A stretch of 34,699 bases of DNA from Deltaproteobacteria bacterium (GCA_026388665.1 JAPLJJ010000051.1:1-34699), one strand, 5' to 3'. Positions 8,560-18,796 are shown, numbered from the stretch's first letter. The notes: generated from the sequence alone by a model not told the origin. Program-made: numbers and translations.

Positions 8560-9642
8560 TTATGTGCAGGCGTTCAAAAGCAATATGGCCGCAGCGAGCC
8601 CGAACAGGGTGTCAGCGGCCCACGCTGCTACGATTGGCGGAATGTAACCACCATGACCTAATGCGATGAACATGGTGTGGACAATCCAGTAACTGAATGC
8701 GATCACAATTGAACCTGCCAGTCCAATTGCGACTCCTCCACCTCTCGGACCGACACGAACAGCGAAAGGAACACTCAGCGCAGCCATTATCAGGCAAACT
8801 AGCGGAAAAGCGATCTTGTCATGCCAGTCCACCAAATAGCGAGTCGGTGTCTGACCCTCCGCAACCAATCTGTCTATAAGGTCCCCCAACTGTGTAAGGT
8901 TCATTTCTTTTGTCGGAGTTTCACCCTTTTCGAAGTCCTCGGGAGTTTTTTCCAGCGGTCCTTTCATTGAAGGAATTGTCTCCACTGTGAATCGCCCACC
9001 TTGAGTCTCAGTAGTTCGATTCACTCCATAAAAGATCCAATGATCCTTCCACCATTTGGCCTTATCCGCAAACAGCCTTTCAAGGAAGTTGAAATCACTG
9101 TCCCATCTAACTACAGAGACTTTTTCCAAAGTGTGATCCGGCTTGTCGTATTTTTGAATGTGTGTAATCGAGTCCGCGGATTTGAGCCATATCTGATCGA
9201 AACGGATAAATGTGGTCTCAGTTTTACCCGTTATCTCAACATTTTGAATATATTCGCTGTAACGGTTGGACCAGGGTATTATGGTCTCGTTAGCCAGAAA
9301 CATAAAAGCAGAGCCGATTACTCCGATTATTATCACTGGCCTGGCGATACTTATCGCGTCTATACCGCCCGCCTGCATAGCAATCAACTCCGAATGCTTG
9401 GCCATCATGAGTAATGAAAGCATTCCCCCAAGCAATATTGCCATAGGCAACGTAAAAAACAGGTATCCCGGTGTCTTGACGAGAAAATACTTCAACATCA
9501 GGAACCCCGGTGGATTGTACTGAAAGTAATACTTGATCTTGTCGGTGATCTCGATCAACAGGAAGACAAAGAAAAAAACGGTGAGACAGATGAAAAATAC
9601 CTTCAGGAATTCGCGGATGATATATCTATCGAGTATTCTCAA
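8560..9642 (-). CDS. lptG: LPS export ABC transporter permease LptG
   Basis: This 360-residue YjgP/YjgQ-family permease starts with RILDRYIIREFLKVF, typical of LptG. It has hydrophobic helices near 12-35, 60-80 and 95-120, a periplasmic beta domain in the middle and a cluster of helices from about 270 to the end. LptG pairs with LptF and the ATPase LptB to pull lipopolysaccharide from the inner membrane and push it along the Lpt bridge. The start is a TTG at 9640-9642; it matches the usual family start, there is no in-frame ATG nearby, and the upstream ATG at 9655-9657 is out of frame. It is the last gene of a minus-strand operon, 22 bases after the epimerase. No lptF neighbour is present, so the partner must lie elsewhere. 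Confidence 0.9.
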   Translation of the reverse strand: MRILDRYIIREFLKVFFICLTVFFFVFLLIEITDKIKYYFQYNPPGFLMLKYFLVKTPGYLFFTLPMAILLGGMLSLLMMAKHSELIAMQAGGIDAISIARPVIIIGVIGSAFMFLANETIIPWSNRYSEYIQNVEITGKTETTFIRFDQIWLKSADSITHIQKYDKPDHTLEKVSVVRWDSDFNFLERLFADKAKWWKDHWIFYGVNRTTETQGGRFTVETIPSMKGPLEKTPEDFEKGETPTKEMNLTQLGDLIDRLVAEGQTPTRYLVDWHDKIAFPLVCLIMAALSVPFAVRVGPRGGGVAIGLAGSIVIAFSYWIVHTMFIALGHGGYIPPIVAAWAADTLFGLAAAILLLNACT

Positions 9643-9664
9643 AGCAGATTTTGCCCATCTAACG

Positions 9665-10639
9665 TCAAGCCCCGGTTATCCCCATGGGGCGAGATTCGAG
9701 TAACCATTGATTTTCTAATAGGTACCTGGTGGTGCGTCGGATTCCTTCTTCTATTGTCACGCGGGGCTTGAAACCGGCCGAACAGATTTTACTTATATCG
9801 AGATGAACAAACGGGCTATCTCCGAGCCAACCTCTTTCCCCGCCGGTGAACCGAAACTTCACGTCTTCAAGGCCCATTTCTTCGATCACTATTGAGGCGA
9901 GTCGCATCACATTCATGTATGATTCATGGCCCAAGTTTATCACATTCTTTTGTTCGCGAATGTTTGCAATGGCAAGGAAAATACCCTGTACTCCATCTTC
10001 AACGTGAAGGTACGATTTCCTCTGGTTCCCATCGCCCAGGATTTCGAGTTCACGAGGATTTGTCTGAAGCTTTTTTACGAAATCGTATACTACGCCGTGA
10101 GAATATCGTTCCCCAATCCACGAAACGAACCGGAACATGTAACTGCGAATACTGAAATATTCGCTGTATGCCTGAATCATTGCTTCAGCGGATAATTTGG
10201 AAGCCCCGTAAAGTGATGTCTGAAGAGGGGCGTAAGTCTCAGGGGTAGGGAAAACATCCGGCTCACCGTAAACCGTCGCGGAGCTTGTGAAAACTATTTC
10301 CGGAACGTGGTTGATTCTCATTGCTTCGAGCACGTTGCGTGTGCCGATAATGTTCTGTTCCAAGTCGATCTGCGTGTTGGCTTTGCCACCTCTGACGTCG
10401 GCGTTGGCAGCTAGGTGGAATACCAACTCGAATCCCTCCATCGCGCAGACGAGTTTTGAATAGTCCAGTATGTCGCCGACTATCAACTTTATGTTGTTAT
10501 TGATAGCGGGAGATGGCAGGTGATGTTCAAAACCGGTGGAAAGATTATCATAAACTACGACTCCATTGCCCTGTCGGAGTAATTCATCAACTATGTGGCT
10601 TCCAATAAAACCTGCTCCACCGGTAACGAAAACCTTCAT
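9665..10639 (-). CDS. NAD-dependent nucleotide-sugar epimerase/dehydratase
   Basis: This is a 324-residue extended short-chain dehydrogenase. The N-terminal glycine motif G7-G-A-G10-F-I-G13 binds NAD, D31-N-L-S follows the second strand, and the catalytic set is S119/S120, Y144 and K148 (YGASK). It resembles UDP-glucose 4-epimerase/GalE-like and related UDP- or GDP-sugar enzymes; the precise sugar cannot be assigned. It acts in the cytoplasm, supplying an activated sugar for surface glycans. Its ATG overlaps the stop of the glycosyltransferase by ATGA, which implies coupled expression and a shared pathway, and lptG follows closely. Confidence 0.9.
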   Translation of the reverse strand: MKVFVTGGAGFIGSHIVDELLRQGNGVVVYDNLSTGFEHHLPSPAINNNIKLIVGDILDYSKLVCAMEGFELVFHLAANADVRGGKANTQIDLEQNIIGTRNVLEAMRINHVPEIVFTSSATVYGEPDVFPTPETYAPLQTSLYGASKLSAEAMIQAYSEYFSIRSYMFRFVSWIGERYSHGVVYDFVKKLQTNPRELEILGDGNQRKSYLHVEDGVQGIFLAIANIREQKNVINLGHESYMNVMRLASIVIEEMGLEDVKFRFTGGERGWLGDSPFVHLDISKICSAGFKPRVTIEEGIRRTTRYLLENQWLLESRPMGITGA

Positions 10640-11628
10640 TTACGATCCTCTAAAGACAGTTTTCGGGAAAGTTTCTCGGATTCTATGATTTTGTCAATGA
10701 TATAGAGAGGCCGGTCCCTTGAGTCCTCATAACAGCGCAAAACATATTCCCCGACCACACCGAGACAACTGATCGTAACCCCGAAAAATATCCAAGTGAA
10801 CAGAAACAGACCAAACAAAAACCAATTATATCCAATGCCTGTTAGAAGCCCGCAGATAATCCACAGGATAGCAGCTCCAATTCCGACACCGAAAAACCCC
10901 AATCCCAAGGCCAGAACTAGTCTAATAGGAGTTTTTGAAAAAGGAATAATTCCATCCAACGCGATACCGAAGGCCCCCATGATTGATATCTGAGTTTTCC
11001 CCGTTAACCTGGGGTCCCTCTCAAAAGGGATAACGGCAGTTTTGAAGCCGACCAGCGCTGTCAGACCCCGCAGGAAGCCATGCCTTTCATTAATCCGACA
11101 GATTTCGTCGACGACACGTTTGTCCAGTAACCGAAAATCGCCGGTGTTTCTGGGAACCTTGACTTCAGAAAACTTGTCCAGGATCCAATAAAAAAGCTCA
11201 GCCGATTTCAGATAAAAGAAGTTTTCACCTTGGCGCGAAGTCCTCTGAGCTATGACCACCAGATTGCCTTCACGCCATTTTTCGATCATTGCGCCTATGA
11301 GATCGGGAGGGTCCTGCAGGTCTGAATCAATCACAATGGTTGCTTCACCAAGGCAGTGGCGGATTCCTGCCACGAGCGACATAGGTTTACCAAAACGACG
11401 CGAAAATTTGACCATTCGTATGGGAAAATTAGCGTCGATTAGTTCCTGGATTTTTTCTTCCGTGCGATCAGTGCTGGGGTCCAAAGCAAATACCAGTTCC
11501 CATTCAACGCCCAGCTTGTCAAATGCCTCATTGAGTCTGTGAACTAAAGTAGTCACATTCTTTTCTTCATTATAAATAGGTGAGACTACGCTTATCAAAG
11601 GACCGTTTTTTTCTCGATTGGATGACAA
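10636..11628 (-). CDS. GT2-family glycosyltransferase with C-terminal membrane helices (DPM1/GtrB-like)
   Basis: This 330-residue protein has a GT-A glycosyltransferase family 2 domain. ISVVSPIYNEEKNV starts the nucleotide-sugar fold and the metal-binding D101-S-D103-L-Q-D-P-P motif follows. Two transmembrane helices lie at about 235-260 and 268-292. This plan is that of polyprenyl-phosphate glycosyltransferases (dolichol-phosphate mannose synthase, GtrB, ArnC), which load a sugar onto a lipid carrier at the inner membrane. The start is TTG at 11626-11628 with a GGAG about 10 bases upstream. It is the first gene of an operon with the epimerase and LptG, suggesting lipopolysaccharide or other glycan modification. 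Sugar and acceptor are unknown. Confidence 0.9.
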   Translation of the reverse strand: MSSNREKNGPLISVVSPIYNEEKNVTTLVHRLNEAFDKLGVEWELVFALDPSTDRTEEKIQELIDANFPIRMVKFSRRFGKPMSLVAGIRHCLGEATIVIDSDLQDPPDLIGAMIEKWREGNLVVIAQRTSRQGENFFYLKSAELFYWILDKFSEVKVPRNTGDFRLLDKRVVDEICRINERHGFLRGLTALVGFKTAVIPFERDPRLTGKTQISIMGAFGIALDGIIPFSKTPIRLVLALGLGFFGVGIGAAILWIICGLLTGIGYNWFLFGLFLFTWIFFGVTISCLGVVGEYVLRCYEDSRDRPLYIIDKIIESEKLSRKLSLEDRK

Positions 11629-11766
11629 TATGAAATTTCTCCAAAAAAATTAAGAAACCGGAAAGGTAGAAGAAACCCCTAACAGAATCTAACAGCACGT
11701 TCAAGAAAAATGACTCTCAGGTTGAGTTATGGATTTCATTAACTTCCCTTTTATTCTGCGGCGAAG

Positions 11767-11772
11767 TATAAT
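11767..11772 (+). promoter_or_regulatory. Putative -10 box of the tig promoter
   Basis: This is a perfect TATAAT hexamer about 97 bases upstream of the trigger factor ATG. The expected -35 position (11744-11749, TTCCCT) is poor, so this is a candidate sigma-70 promoter on the -10 match and position only. A TTGACA at 11785-11790 lies downstream of it and has no good -10. Confidence 0.4.
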
Positions 11773-11868
11773 AAAAAGTGTTCGTTGACAGTGTCCATTC
11801 CGCTAGGCTTTGGTTTCAAATTTGTGACCCCCGTCGGCGTGGCAAAATATTATTGTGAAAGAGGAGTC

Positions 11869-13209
11869 ATGACAAACATTCAGGTTGAAGATCTAAGCGC
11901 TGTCAGAAAAAAAGTGACCTTTGAAGTTCCTCAGGACCAAGTATCTCAAACGTTGGAAGCTCAATACAAGGACCTTAGAAAAAACGCACAAATCAAGGGA
12001 TTTCGCAGAGGCAAGGTCCCTATGGAAATTCTAAAGAATCTGTTTAAAGAACAGGTTCACAGTGATACGGCAAAGAAAATCATTGAAGAGACGTTTGAGC
12101 TTGGATTGGACGAAAAGAAGATTAAACCTATCTCGGTGATAAATTTGGACCAGGAACCTTTAGACCCTGAAAAACCGTTTGTATATACCGTCGAGATAGA
12201 AGCTCCCCCAGAATTGGACGTGACGGGTTACAAAGGGCTTGCTCTGAAGAAAACGGTTCGAGAAGTCAAAGAGAGTGAAGTAAACGATCGCCTGGAATTT
12301 TTTCGGCAGCGAAATGCAAGATTGGTTCCGATACCTGATACGAGAGGGGTTCAAGACGGAGACCATCTAGTGGTCGATATCGAAGCTTCGACTGATGGTG
12401 AAGCTATTAAGTCCCTGAGCGTAAACGATTACCACCTCGAAATGGGCAGGAACTTTTATTTGCCTGACTTTGACCCATTCCTGGTAGGTCTGAAGCTCGG
12501 AGAACCTGTCACTATCACCCATACTCTAGCTGCAGACTTTCCTCGAAAAGAGTTTGCCGGTAAGCTGGCGACGTTCATTGTCACAGTGAAGGAAGCTAAA
12601 GAAAGAGTCCTCCCAGAACTTAACGATGAATTGGCAAAGGATATCGGTCAATATGAGTCTCTAGATGAGCTTAAGAAGCAAATCACTGAGGACATGAAGC
12701 AGGCTTATGACATGGATTCCCAAAGCGAAGTCAGACAGCAGATGGTCACGCAAATCATTGAAGCGAATCCGTTTGATGCTCCTGAATCACTCGTTGAATC
12801 TCGAATTGATGACATAATAATGGGCGCCAGAGAGAACCTTGCCCGTCAGGGAATAGACATGAAAAGATTCCCGATGCCGGACAAGACTCAGCGCGATTCA
12901 ATACGACCCAAAGCCGAAGAACAGGTTAAGGCGGCCCTCATTCTCAAGGCCATAGGAGAAAAAGAGGAAATTCAGGTTTCTCAAGAAGATATCAGCTTGG
13001 AAATTGAGAAACGCGCCAAGACCTTGGGTTGGTCTCCAGACTTTCTTAAAGATCAGTTGGAAGAAAATCAGAGACTTGACGATTTGAACGCTGTCTTGCT
13101 AGAGGGGAAAATTTATTCATTCATTGAAGCGCAAGGTGTGGTTACGGAAGAGCCGTATTCGGATGAAAAAGCCGAGACGTGTAAAGAAAAATTAGGTGAG
13201 AGTGAATAA
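11869..13209 (+). CDS. tig: Trigger factor, ribosome-associated chaperone and prolyl isomerase
   Basis: This is a 446-residue protein from the ATG at 11869, preceded by GAGGAG; the open frame extends upstream to a TTG at 11785, but family alignment favours MTNIQVEDL. The N-terminal ribosome-binding domain carries the G44-F-R-R-G-K-V-P51 signature that contacts ribosomal protein L23. An FKBP-type peptidyl-prolyl isomerase domain follows at about 155-245 ([15 protein letters not shown]), then a long helical C-terminal chaperone domain. It binds nascent chains as they leave the ribosome. It is followed after 2 bases by clpP, the usual order tig-clpP-clpX-lon. Confidence 0.96.
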   Translation: MTNIQVEDLSAVRKKVTFEVPQDQVSQTLEAQYKDLRKNAQIKGFRRGKVPMEILKNLFKEQVHSDTAKKIIEETFELGLDEKKIKPISVINLDQEPLDPEKPFVYTVEIEAPPELDVTGYKGLALKKTVREVKESEVNDRLEFFRQRNARLVPIPDTRGVQDGDHLVVDIEASTDGEAIKSLSVNDYHLEMGRNFYLPDFDPFLVGLKLGEPVTITHTLAADFPRKEFAGKLATFIVTVKEAKERVLPELNDELAKDIGQYESLDELKKQITEDMKQAYDMDSQSEVRQQMVTQIIEANPFDAPESLVESRIDDIIMGARENLARQGIDMKRFPMPDKTQRDSIRPKAEEQVKAALILKAIGEKEEIQVSQEDISLEIEKRAKTLGWSPDFLKDQLEENQRLDDLNAVLLEGKIYSFIEAQGVVTEEPYSDEKAETCKEKLGESE

Positions 13210-13211
13210 TA

Positions 13212-13817
13212 ATGTTAGTTCCAATTGTTGTAGAACAGACTAGCCGAGGTGAAAGATCTTACGACATATATTCCCGTCTGCTAAAGGAGCGAATAATTTT
13301 CTTGGGTACAGCAGTCGATGATATGGTCGCAAATTTGATTATAGCTCAGCTTTTGTTTCTGGAGAGTGACGATCCTGACAAGGACATTAATTTTTATATC
13401 AACTCCCCTGGGGGGGTTGTGACTTCGGGCCTCGCAATCTACGATACCATGAAATACGTAAAACCTGAAATCCAGACTATCTGTATAGGTCAGGCGGCTT
13501 CGATGGCCGCATTGCTATTGGCGGCTGGGACACATGGCAAGAGGCACGCGCTGCCGCATACCCGTATCTTGATTCATCAACCCATGGGTGGTTTTCAGGG
13601 ACAGGCCACTGACATTGAAATACATGCTCGCGAAATTTTGCGGATGCGTAGTGAGCTTAACCGAATTCTTGTCCAACATACGGGTCAACCATTGGATAGG
13701 ATTGAGACTGACACCGAGCGTGACTATTTTATGAGCGGTCAAGAAGCCGTGGCTTATGGGATAGTGGACAATGTCCTAACTTGCCGGGAAACCCCCAGTG
13801 AGCATAAAGCCGGATAG
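13212..13817 (+). CDS. clpP: ATP-dependent Clp protease proteolytic subunit
   Basis: This is a 201-residue serine peptidase of family S14. The catalytic triad is visible as S97 (Q-A-A-S-M), H122 (L-I-H-Q-P) and D171, at canonical positions. There is no long propeptide; the protein begins [24 protein letters not shown], close to the mature N-terminus. It forms the tetradecameric chamber that degrades substrates unfolded by ClpX or ClpA in the cytoplasm. It lies 2 bases after tig, so it is probably co-transcribed. Another 278 bases separate it from clpX. Confidence 0.97.
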   Translation: MLVPIVVEQTSRGERSYDIYSRLLKERIIFLGTAVDDMVANLIIAQLLFLESDDPDKDINFYINSPGGVVTSGLAIYDTMKYVKPEIQTICIGQAASMAALLLAAGTHGKRHALPHTRILIHQPMGGFQGQATDIEIHAREILRMRSELNRILVQHTGQPLDRIETDTERDYFMSGQEAVAYGIVDNVLTCRETPSEHKAG

Positions 13818-14095
13818 TGTGTTGCTTAAAGAATAGCATGACACAGGTAGGGTATGTGACCCATAAAAGCCGGTTTTAAGGAGTTGCGGGTGCTCTATCG
13901 ATACACAACGAACCGTGTGTTGATACATTCGACCGTTGTCAAAACTCTCCACTAGAGAGAGTCTTAAAGTTTTAGATTCTACTCTGGTTCCCGTTTCTAG
14001 GGGCCGGGTGAATCAGGAAAAATCTCAGTGACCGGTATTCGGAAGTCGGGAAATTCCGTTAGTTTCTCCGAAAGGGTGCGCTGAAGGAGGATTAT
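13818..14095. other. clpP-clpX intergenic region
   Basis: This non-coding stretch is long for a clpPX operon. It holds a small inverted repeat ACTCTC-N7-GAGAGT at 13943-13961 with no T-tract, so it is not a convincing terminator. An imperfect repeat of CATAAAGCCGG occurs at the clpP 3' end and near 13862. No CIRCE element (TTAGCACTC-type) or clear heat-shock promoter was found. Confidence 0.4.
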
Positions 14096-15352
14096 ATGGC
14101 TGCAAGAAAAGGCAACTTCTCTTCTCTTTATTGTTCATTTTGTGGAAAAAGCCAGGATGAGGTTAGAAAGCTCATCGCCGGACCGACGGTCTATATCTGT
14201 GATGAGTGTATAGAATTATGTAACGAAATTATCGCTGAAGAATACGAAAAAGAGGAGATAGGCAAAGGTAAGTCAAAAGTAAGTAATCCCTCTGAAATTA
14301 AAGCCTCTCTTGATGAATATGTAATAGGGCAAGAACAGGCAAAGAAAATTTTGTCCGTAGCGGTTCACAACCACTACAAGAGGATCGACTCGAAGCCCGA
14401 CCTCGATGGTGTGGAGTTACAAAAGAGCAATATCCTTCTAATTGGTCCTACTGGTTCTGGCAAGACCCTGTTGGCCCAGACCCTTGCCCGAATACTGAAT
14501 GTCCCGTTCGCAATCGCGGACGCGACTACACTGACTGAAGCGGGCTATGTCGGTGAAGACGTTGAGAACATAATTCTCAGTTTGCTCCAAAACGCTGACT
14601 ACGACATATCTAGGGCCTGTCGTGGCATAGTCTACATAGATGAAATCGATAAGATTTCGCGAAAGACCGAGAATCCGAGCATAACCAGAGACGTTTCAGG
14701 GGAAGGTGTCCAACAGGCTTTACTCAAAATTGTTGAAGGGACGATGGCGAACGTTCCGCCAAAAGGTGGAAGAAAACATCCGCAACAGGAATTTTTACAG
14801 GTCGACACAACCAACATACTCTTTATTTGCGGAGGGGCTTTCGTCGGCTTAGATCGAGTTGTGCAGCAACGCCTAAATATGAAGTCAATGGGATTCAACG
14901 CTCAAATAGGCGGATCAAAGAGCGACGACATTGCAAATATTCTCGAACAGGTTCAGCCGGAAGACTTGATCCGCTACGGCCTAATTCCAGAATTTGTGGG
15001 CCGCTTGCCTGTTGCGGCGACCCTTCATGAACTGGATGAAGAAGCGTTGGTCCGTATTCTCCTCGAACCAAAGAACGCTCTTGTCAGACAGTACAAAAAG
15101 CTCTTCGGTTTTGAACAAGTGAAGCTGAGATTCACAGATGAGGCCCTTAAGTCAGTCGCATCCCAGGCGCTTCGCCGTAAAACCGGTGCCAGAGGGCTTC
15201 GTTCAATACTTGAGTCGTCGATGTTGGACATCATGTACGAGTTACCTGAATTTAAGGATTTGCAGGAAGTCATCGTGAACGACGATGTCATAAAGAAAGG
15301 TTCTCCTTGTATTTTGGTTTTTGAGAAAGAGGCCGAGACATCCGTATCTTAG
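14096..15352 (+). CDS. clpX: ATP-dependent Clp protease ATP-binding subunit ClpX
   Basis: This is a 418-residue AAA+ unfoldase. The N-terminal zinc-binding domain has C13-x2-C16 and C35-x2-C38. The Walker A motif is G117-P-T-G-S-G-K-T124, Walker B is I-V-Y-I-D-E, the pore loop reads G-Y-V-G-E-D, and a sensor-2 arginine is in R-K-T-G-A-R-G-L-R. It recognises tagged or exposed substrates, unfolds them and feeds them into ClpP. A strong ribosome site (AAGGAGG) precedes the ATG. It is separated from clpP by 278 bases, so it may have its own promoter in addition to read-through. Confidence 0.97.
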   Translation: MAARKGNFSSLYCSFCGKSQDEVRKLIAGPTVYICDECIELCNEIIAEEYEKEEIGKGKSKVSNPSEIKASLDEYVIGQEQAKKILSVAVHNHYKRIDSKPDLDGVELQKSNILLIGPTGSGKTLLAQTLARILNVPFAIADATTLTEAGYVGEDVENIILSLLQNADYDISRACRGIVYIDEIDKISRKTENPSITRDVSGEGVQQALLKIVEGTMANVPPKGGRKHPQQEFLQVDTTNILFICGGAFVGLDRVVQQRLNMKSMGFNAQIGGSKSDDIANILEQVQPEDLIRYGLIPEFVGRLPVAATLHELDEEALVRILLEPKNALVRQYKKLFGFEQVKLRFTDEALKSVASQALRRKTGARGLRSILESSMLDIMYELPEFKDLQEVIVNDDVIKKGSPCILVFEKEAETSVS

Positions 15353-15423
15353 AAATGCTAATCTGGGTTAGGAATTAATGGATACTTTCCCTCTTTTATT
15401 TTGTGACCTAGGATGTTGAGACA

Positions 15424-17832
15424 ATGTTTTTTGGAAAGAAAGACGAAACGGTTGTCTCTTCCAATATAGTCTTACCGCTCTTACCGCTTAGAGACATTGT
15501 TGTTTTCCCACATATGGTGGCTCCGCTCTTTGTAGGGCGAGATAGGTCCATTAAAGCGGTAGAGACCGCGATAAAAACAGAAAAACTCATTTTCCTCGCG
15601 TCTCAAAAAAACGCTCAACAAACCAATCCTGAAGCTTCCGACATTTTTTCCATAGGTGTTGTTGGGCAGATAATTCAATTGCTCAAGCTGCCTGACAATA
15701 CTATTAAAATATTCGTCGAAGGACGTCACCGTGCCCAAATACGAAAGTTTATGGAACATGATCCGTACTTCAGAGTTGAAGTCACCCCATTGGATGACGA
15801 AGTCACAGGTCGAGAGATAGAAATCCAGGCTCTGGTAAGAGGACTAAGAAATGTCTCAGAGAGCTATGTGGCGGCAGAGAATAAAGCGCCCCAGGATTTT
15901 CTGAACGCAATAAAATCAATCAACGAGCCTGGTCGTCTCGCCGATACAATCGCCGGCCAGGTTAGCCTTAAGTTAGAAGATAAGCAGTCGTTGCTGGAAA
16001 AAATCTCGGTTCGTCAAAGGATCGAGCGTTTACTTGAATTAATGCAAAGCGAAATAGAGATCTCGGAAATAGAAAAGAAGATTCGTGAACGCGTCAAGAA
16101 ACAGATGGAGAAAACTCAAAAAGAGTACTATCTAAATGAGCAAATGCGAGCCATTCAGAAAGAGATGGGGGAAAAGGACGAGTTCAAAAACGAAATAGCC
16201 GAGATTGAGGAACAACTAAAACAAAAGAAACTTACCGAAGAGGCTGAATCCAAGGTCCAGAAAGAGATTCGGAAACTAAGAATGATGGCTCCCATGTCCG
16301 CGGAAGCAACCGTGGTTCGGAATTACATTGACTGGTTCCTTGTATTGCCCTGGCATGAAACCTCACAATCTGAACTCTTGATAGACGAATCTCAGAGAAT
16401 TCTGGATGAAGATCATTACGGGCTTAAAGAGGTTAAAGAACGGATAATTGAGTATCTTTCGGTTCAGAAGCTGGCGCCGAACATTAAAGGACCGATTCTC
16501 TGCTTAGTGGGGCCCCCAGGTGTTGGCAAGACTTCACTCGCCAGATCCGTGTCGCGTGCCACGGGCAGAGAGTTTGTAAGAATATCCTTGGGTGGTGTTC
16601 GAGACGAGGCTGAAATAAGAGGTCACAGAAGAACCTACATCGGCGCGCTTCCCGGCAAGATAATTCAAAGCATGAAGAAGTGCCGAACAGTAAACCCTGT
16701 AATGTTATTAGATGAAGTCGACAAGATGAGCATGGATTTTAGGGGAGATCCGTCCGCCGCATTATTGGAAGTCCTGGACCAGGAACAGAATCACGCGTTC
16801 AACGATCATTACCTGGATATTGATTATGATCTTTCCAAGGTTTTGTTCATAACGACGGCTAATACCCTTCATGGAATACCGGCTCCCTTGCAAGACAGGA
16901 TGGAGATAATACGGCTTCCCGGTTACACTGAATTCGAAAAACTGAAAATCGCCGAACGTTTTCTAGTACCCAAACAAACTGAAGCCAATGGTCTGACTGC
17001 CGGTCACATAACCTTTTCTCGTCAGGCTCTAATTCGCATAGCAAGGCGATACACTCGTGAAGCGGGTGTACGAGAGTTGGAGCGACAGATTGCCAAAGTG
17101 TGTCGGAAGGTGGCTCGAAAGGTCGTTGACGGGTCAATAACCAATGGCATTGATATCGGCCCGCGGGATATTGGAAGCTTCCTTGGCGCGCCGAAGTTCA
17201 GGTACGGCGAAAAAGAACAATCTCTAAAGATTGGTGTCGCGAATGGACTGGCGTGGACTGAATTCGGCGGAGAACTGCTGACTGTTGAGGTAGCTCTTAT
17301 GCCTGGGTCCGGGAAGTTAACGGTTACCGGAAAACTCGGTGAGGTCATGCAAGAGTCGGCTCAAGCCGCCATGAGTTATGTGCGATCACGAGCGTTAAGT
17401 CTTGGCCTGAGAACTGATTTTTACGACAAGATTGATATTCACATCCATGTTCCGGAAGGGGCGACCCCCAAAGATGGGCCATCCGCCGGAATAACTATGA
17501 CAACCGCAATCTTGTCGGCCCTTACTAGGCAACCTTTCCCCAACGATCTGGCGATGACAGGAGAAATAACTCTCCGGGGTAGAATTCTGCCCATAGGGGG
17601 ACTGAAGGAGAAGCTGTTGGCCGCGAAACGTGGCCTCCTTTCAAGGGTTATTATTCCAAGAGAAAATGAAAAAGATTTGAGCGAGGTTCCTAAAAGGATT
17701 AGAAAAGGTCTGAATATAATATTGGTTGATCACATGGATGAAGCTTTGAGGGTTGTGTTTCCCGAGATTCGGGATTCTTTCATACCTGCCGAGCAGATGA
17801 TCGATCAACCTTTGGCTGTTTTGAAACAATAA
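15424..17832 (+). CDS. lon: ATP-dependent Lon protease (LonA type)
   Basis: This 802-residue protein has an N-terminal LAN substrate-binding domain (about 13-205), a coiled-coil linker (about 215-305), an AAA+ module with Walker A G363-P-P-G-V-G-K-T370, and a C-terminal peptidase domain. The catalytic dyad is S687 (K-D-G-P-S-A-G) and K730. The length and order are those of full LonA. It degrades misfolded and short-lived regulatory proteins in the cytoplasm. The ribosome site before the ATG is weak (GGATG). It is 71 bases after clpX and part of the same plus-strand block; the small helix-turn-helix-like gene follows it. Confidence 0.97.
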   Translation: MFFGKKDETVVSSNIVLPLLPLRDIVVFPHMVAPLFVGRDRSIKAVETAIKTEKLIFLASQKNAQQTNPEASDIFSIGVVGQIIQLLKLPDNTIKIFVEGRHRAQIRKFMEHDPYFRVEVTPLDDEVTGREIEIQALVRGLRNVSESYVAAENKAPQDFLNAIKSINEPGRLADTIAGQVSLKLEDKQSLLEKISVRQRIERLLELMQSEIEISEIEKKIRERVKKQMEKTQKEYYLNEQMRAIQKEMGEKDEFKNEIAEIEEQLKQKKLTEEAESKVQKEIRKLRMMAPMSAEATVVRNYIDWFLVLPWHETSQSELLIDESQRILDEDHYGLKEVKERIIEYLSVQKLAPNIKGPILCLVGPPGVGKTSLARSVSRATGREFVRISLGGVRDEAEIRGHRRTYIGALPGKIIQSMKKCRTVNPVMLLDEVDKMSMDFRGDPSAALLEVLDQEQNHAFNDHYLDIDYDLSKVLFITTANTLHGIPAPLQDRMEIIRLPGYTEFEKLKIAERFLVPKQTEANGLTAGHITFSRQALIRIARRYTREAGVRELERQIAKVCRKVARKVVDGSITNGIDIGPRDIGSFLGAPKFRYGEKEQSLKIGVANGLAWTEFGGELLTVEVALMPGSGKLTVTGKLGEVMQESAQAAMSYVRSRALSLGLRTDFYDKIDIHIHVPEGATPKDGPSAGITMTTAILSALTRQPFPNDLAMTGEITLRGRILPIGGLKEKLLAAKRGLLSRVIIPRENEKDLSEVPKRIRKGLNIILVDHMDEALRVVFPEIRDSFIPAEQMIDQPLAVLKQ

Positions 17833-17922
17833 TCGGACAAATTGCATATATTTTTGTAATATAAGGAACCTGAGCAATTGTTAGTTTACTAATTAGTACA
17901 TAACCGATTAAAGGAGTGACTT

Positions 17923-18111
17923 ATGCTGAAAATGGATGGATCACGAGTGAGGCTGACACCGGAAAATGTTCATACAATGTTAAGGCAAGGTCTTTCCTTT
18001 AGAGAAATAGCGGCCCGCTGCGATGTTTTCGAGGACGCAATAGACGCGTCATTAGTCCGCTGGTTAAATCAGGGACGTTGGCCAATCGAAGATGACGTCG
18101 TTGCCGCGTAA
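17923..18111 (+). CDS. Small helix-turn-helix-like protein of unknown function
   Basis: This 62-residue product has a good ribosome site (AAAGGAG, 7 bases before the ATG), which argues for a real gene. Residues 12-50 (TPENVHTMLRQGLSFREIA, then ARCDVFEDAIDASLVRWL) look like a compact helix-turn-helix with a G-L-S-F-R-E-I-A turn, similar to resolvase/terminase-like or sigma-region-4-like folds. I do not recognise a named family. It has no membrane segment or signal peptide. It is the last gene of the tig-clpP-clpX-lon block, 90 bases after lon, and is followed by the terminator at 18186-18214. It may be a DNA-binding regulator, but that is inference from fold-like pattern only. Confidence 0.6.
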   Translation: MLKMDGSRVRLTPENVHTMLRQGLSFREIAARCDVFEDAIDASLVRWLNQGRWPIEDDVVAA

Positions 18112-18342
18112 ACTAAAAGTGAACGCGCCATACATTTCCGGGGGGGCCCCATGTAAATAAATTTATCTGCGGGGCCTGATTTGGGAACGGAACCTAATTA
18201 ACGGGTTCCGTTTTCTAGTTTGTGAACGCATGCACTCACATGAACATTGGCAAGCACAGGGATCAAAAGTATTCACAGATTCGACATCAAAATCTATTTA
18301 GGTGATTACAGGATCAAATAGTGATATTCAGAGGCGCCATTC
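18112..18342. other. Intergenic region with terminator and GC-rich hairpin
   Basis: Besides the terminator listed separately, this stretch has GGCCCC at 18145-18150 and GGGGCC at 18171-18176, an inverted repeat around an A/T-rich 20-base loop. The G run at 18140-18146 can also fold locally with the adjacent CCCC. The rest, up to the ydcZ-type gene, shows no clear promoter. Confidence 0.4.
18186..18214 (+). terminator. Rho-independent terminator after the lon block
   Basis: There is a 9-bp perfect stem AACGGAACC (18186-18194) with GGTTCCGTT (18204-18212), a 9-base loop and a short T-tract (TTTT at 18211-18214). It lies 74 bases after the stop of the small helix-turn-helix gene and would end transcription of the chaperone/protease block. 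Confidence 0.75.
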
Positions 18343-18786
18343 ATGGAATTTTATTATATAATATTGGCCCTTATCGCCGGCGCGTGCGCGCCGACACAGG
18401 CCGGAATAAATTCGCAACTTGGTTCAGTGACAGGGGATCCATCGCTCGCCGCAATGATTTCCTTCATGGTGGGGACCGTAGGTCTGACAACTTATGTTCT
18501 AGTTGCGGGTGTCTCCTGGCCTCCAATAAGAACTTTTACGGAAATGCCGTGGTGGATGTGGACTGGTGGTCTCATGGGGGCTTTTCTGGTGTTCGTTTCC
18601 ATAATACTTGCGCCGAAAGTTGGCGCAGCGACGACTCTAGGGCTTATGATCGCAGGCCAGATGGTAATGTCTCTTATTCTCGACCACTTCGGTATAGTTG
18701 GTTATGAAGAGCATCCGACAAATATTTGGAGAATTATAGGCGTGTGTCTTCTTCTGACGGGTGTGGTGTTGATCAAGAAATTCTAA
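18343..18786 (+). CDS. YdcZ-type (DUF606) DMT-superfamily membrane protein
   Basis: This is a 147-residue, very hydrophobic protein with about four to five transmembrane helices. It begins ALIAGACAPTQAGINSQLG, the conserved Q-x-x-x-N-x-x-L signature of the DUF606/YdcZ family, and ends in IGVCLLLTGVVLIKKF. Such proteins are half-size members of the drug/metabolite transporter superfamily; function and substrate are unknown. An AGAGG site lies about 8 bases before the ATG. It is a single gene, convergent with the flippase gene (10-base gap). Confidence 0.82.
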   Translation: MEFYYIILALIAGACAPTQAGINSQLGSVTGDPSLAAMISFMVGTVGLTTYVLVAGVSWPPIRTFTEMPWWMWTGGLMGAFLVFVSIILAPKVGAATTLGLMIAGQMVMSLILDHFGIVGYEEHPTNIWRIIGVCLLLTGVVLIKKF

Positions 18787-18796
18787 TAGCGATTAA

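Noticed and set aside
11785-11790. TTGACA as a -35 box for tig
   Set aside because: No acceptable -10 lies 16-18 bases downstream; the TATAAT at 11767 is a better candidate. The same TTG is also not the preferred tig start.
13943-13961. Inverted repeat in the clpP-clpX spacer as a terminator
   Set aside because: The 6-bp stem lacks G/C strength and is not followed by a T-tract.
17842-17880. ATTGC and GCAAT half sites after lon as a fourth activator site
   Set aside because: The halves are about 28 bases apart rather than 6, and there is no -24/-12 promoter nearby.
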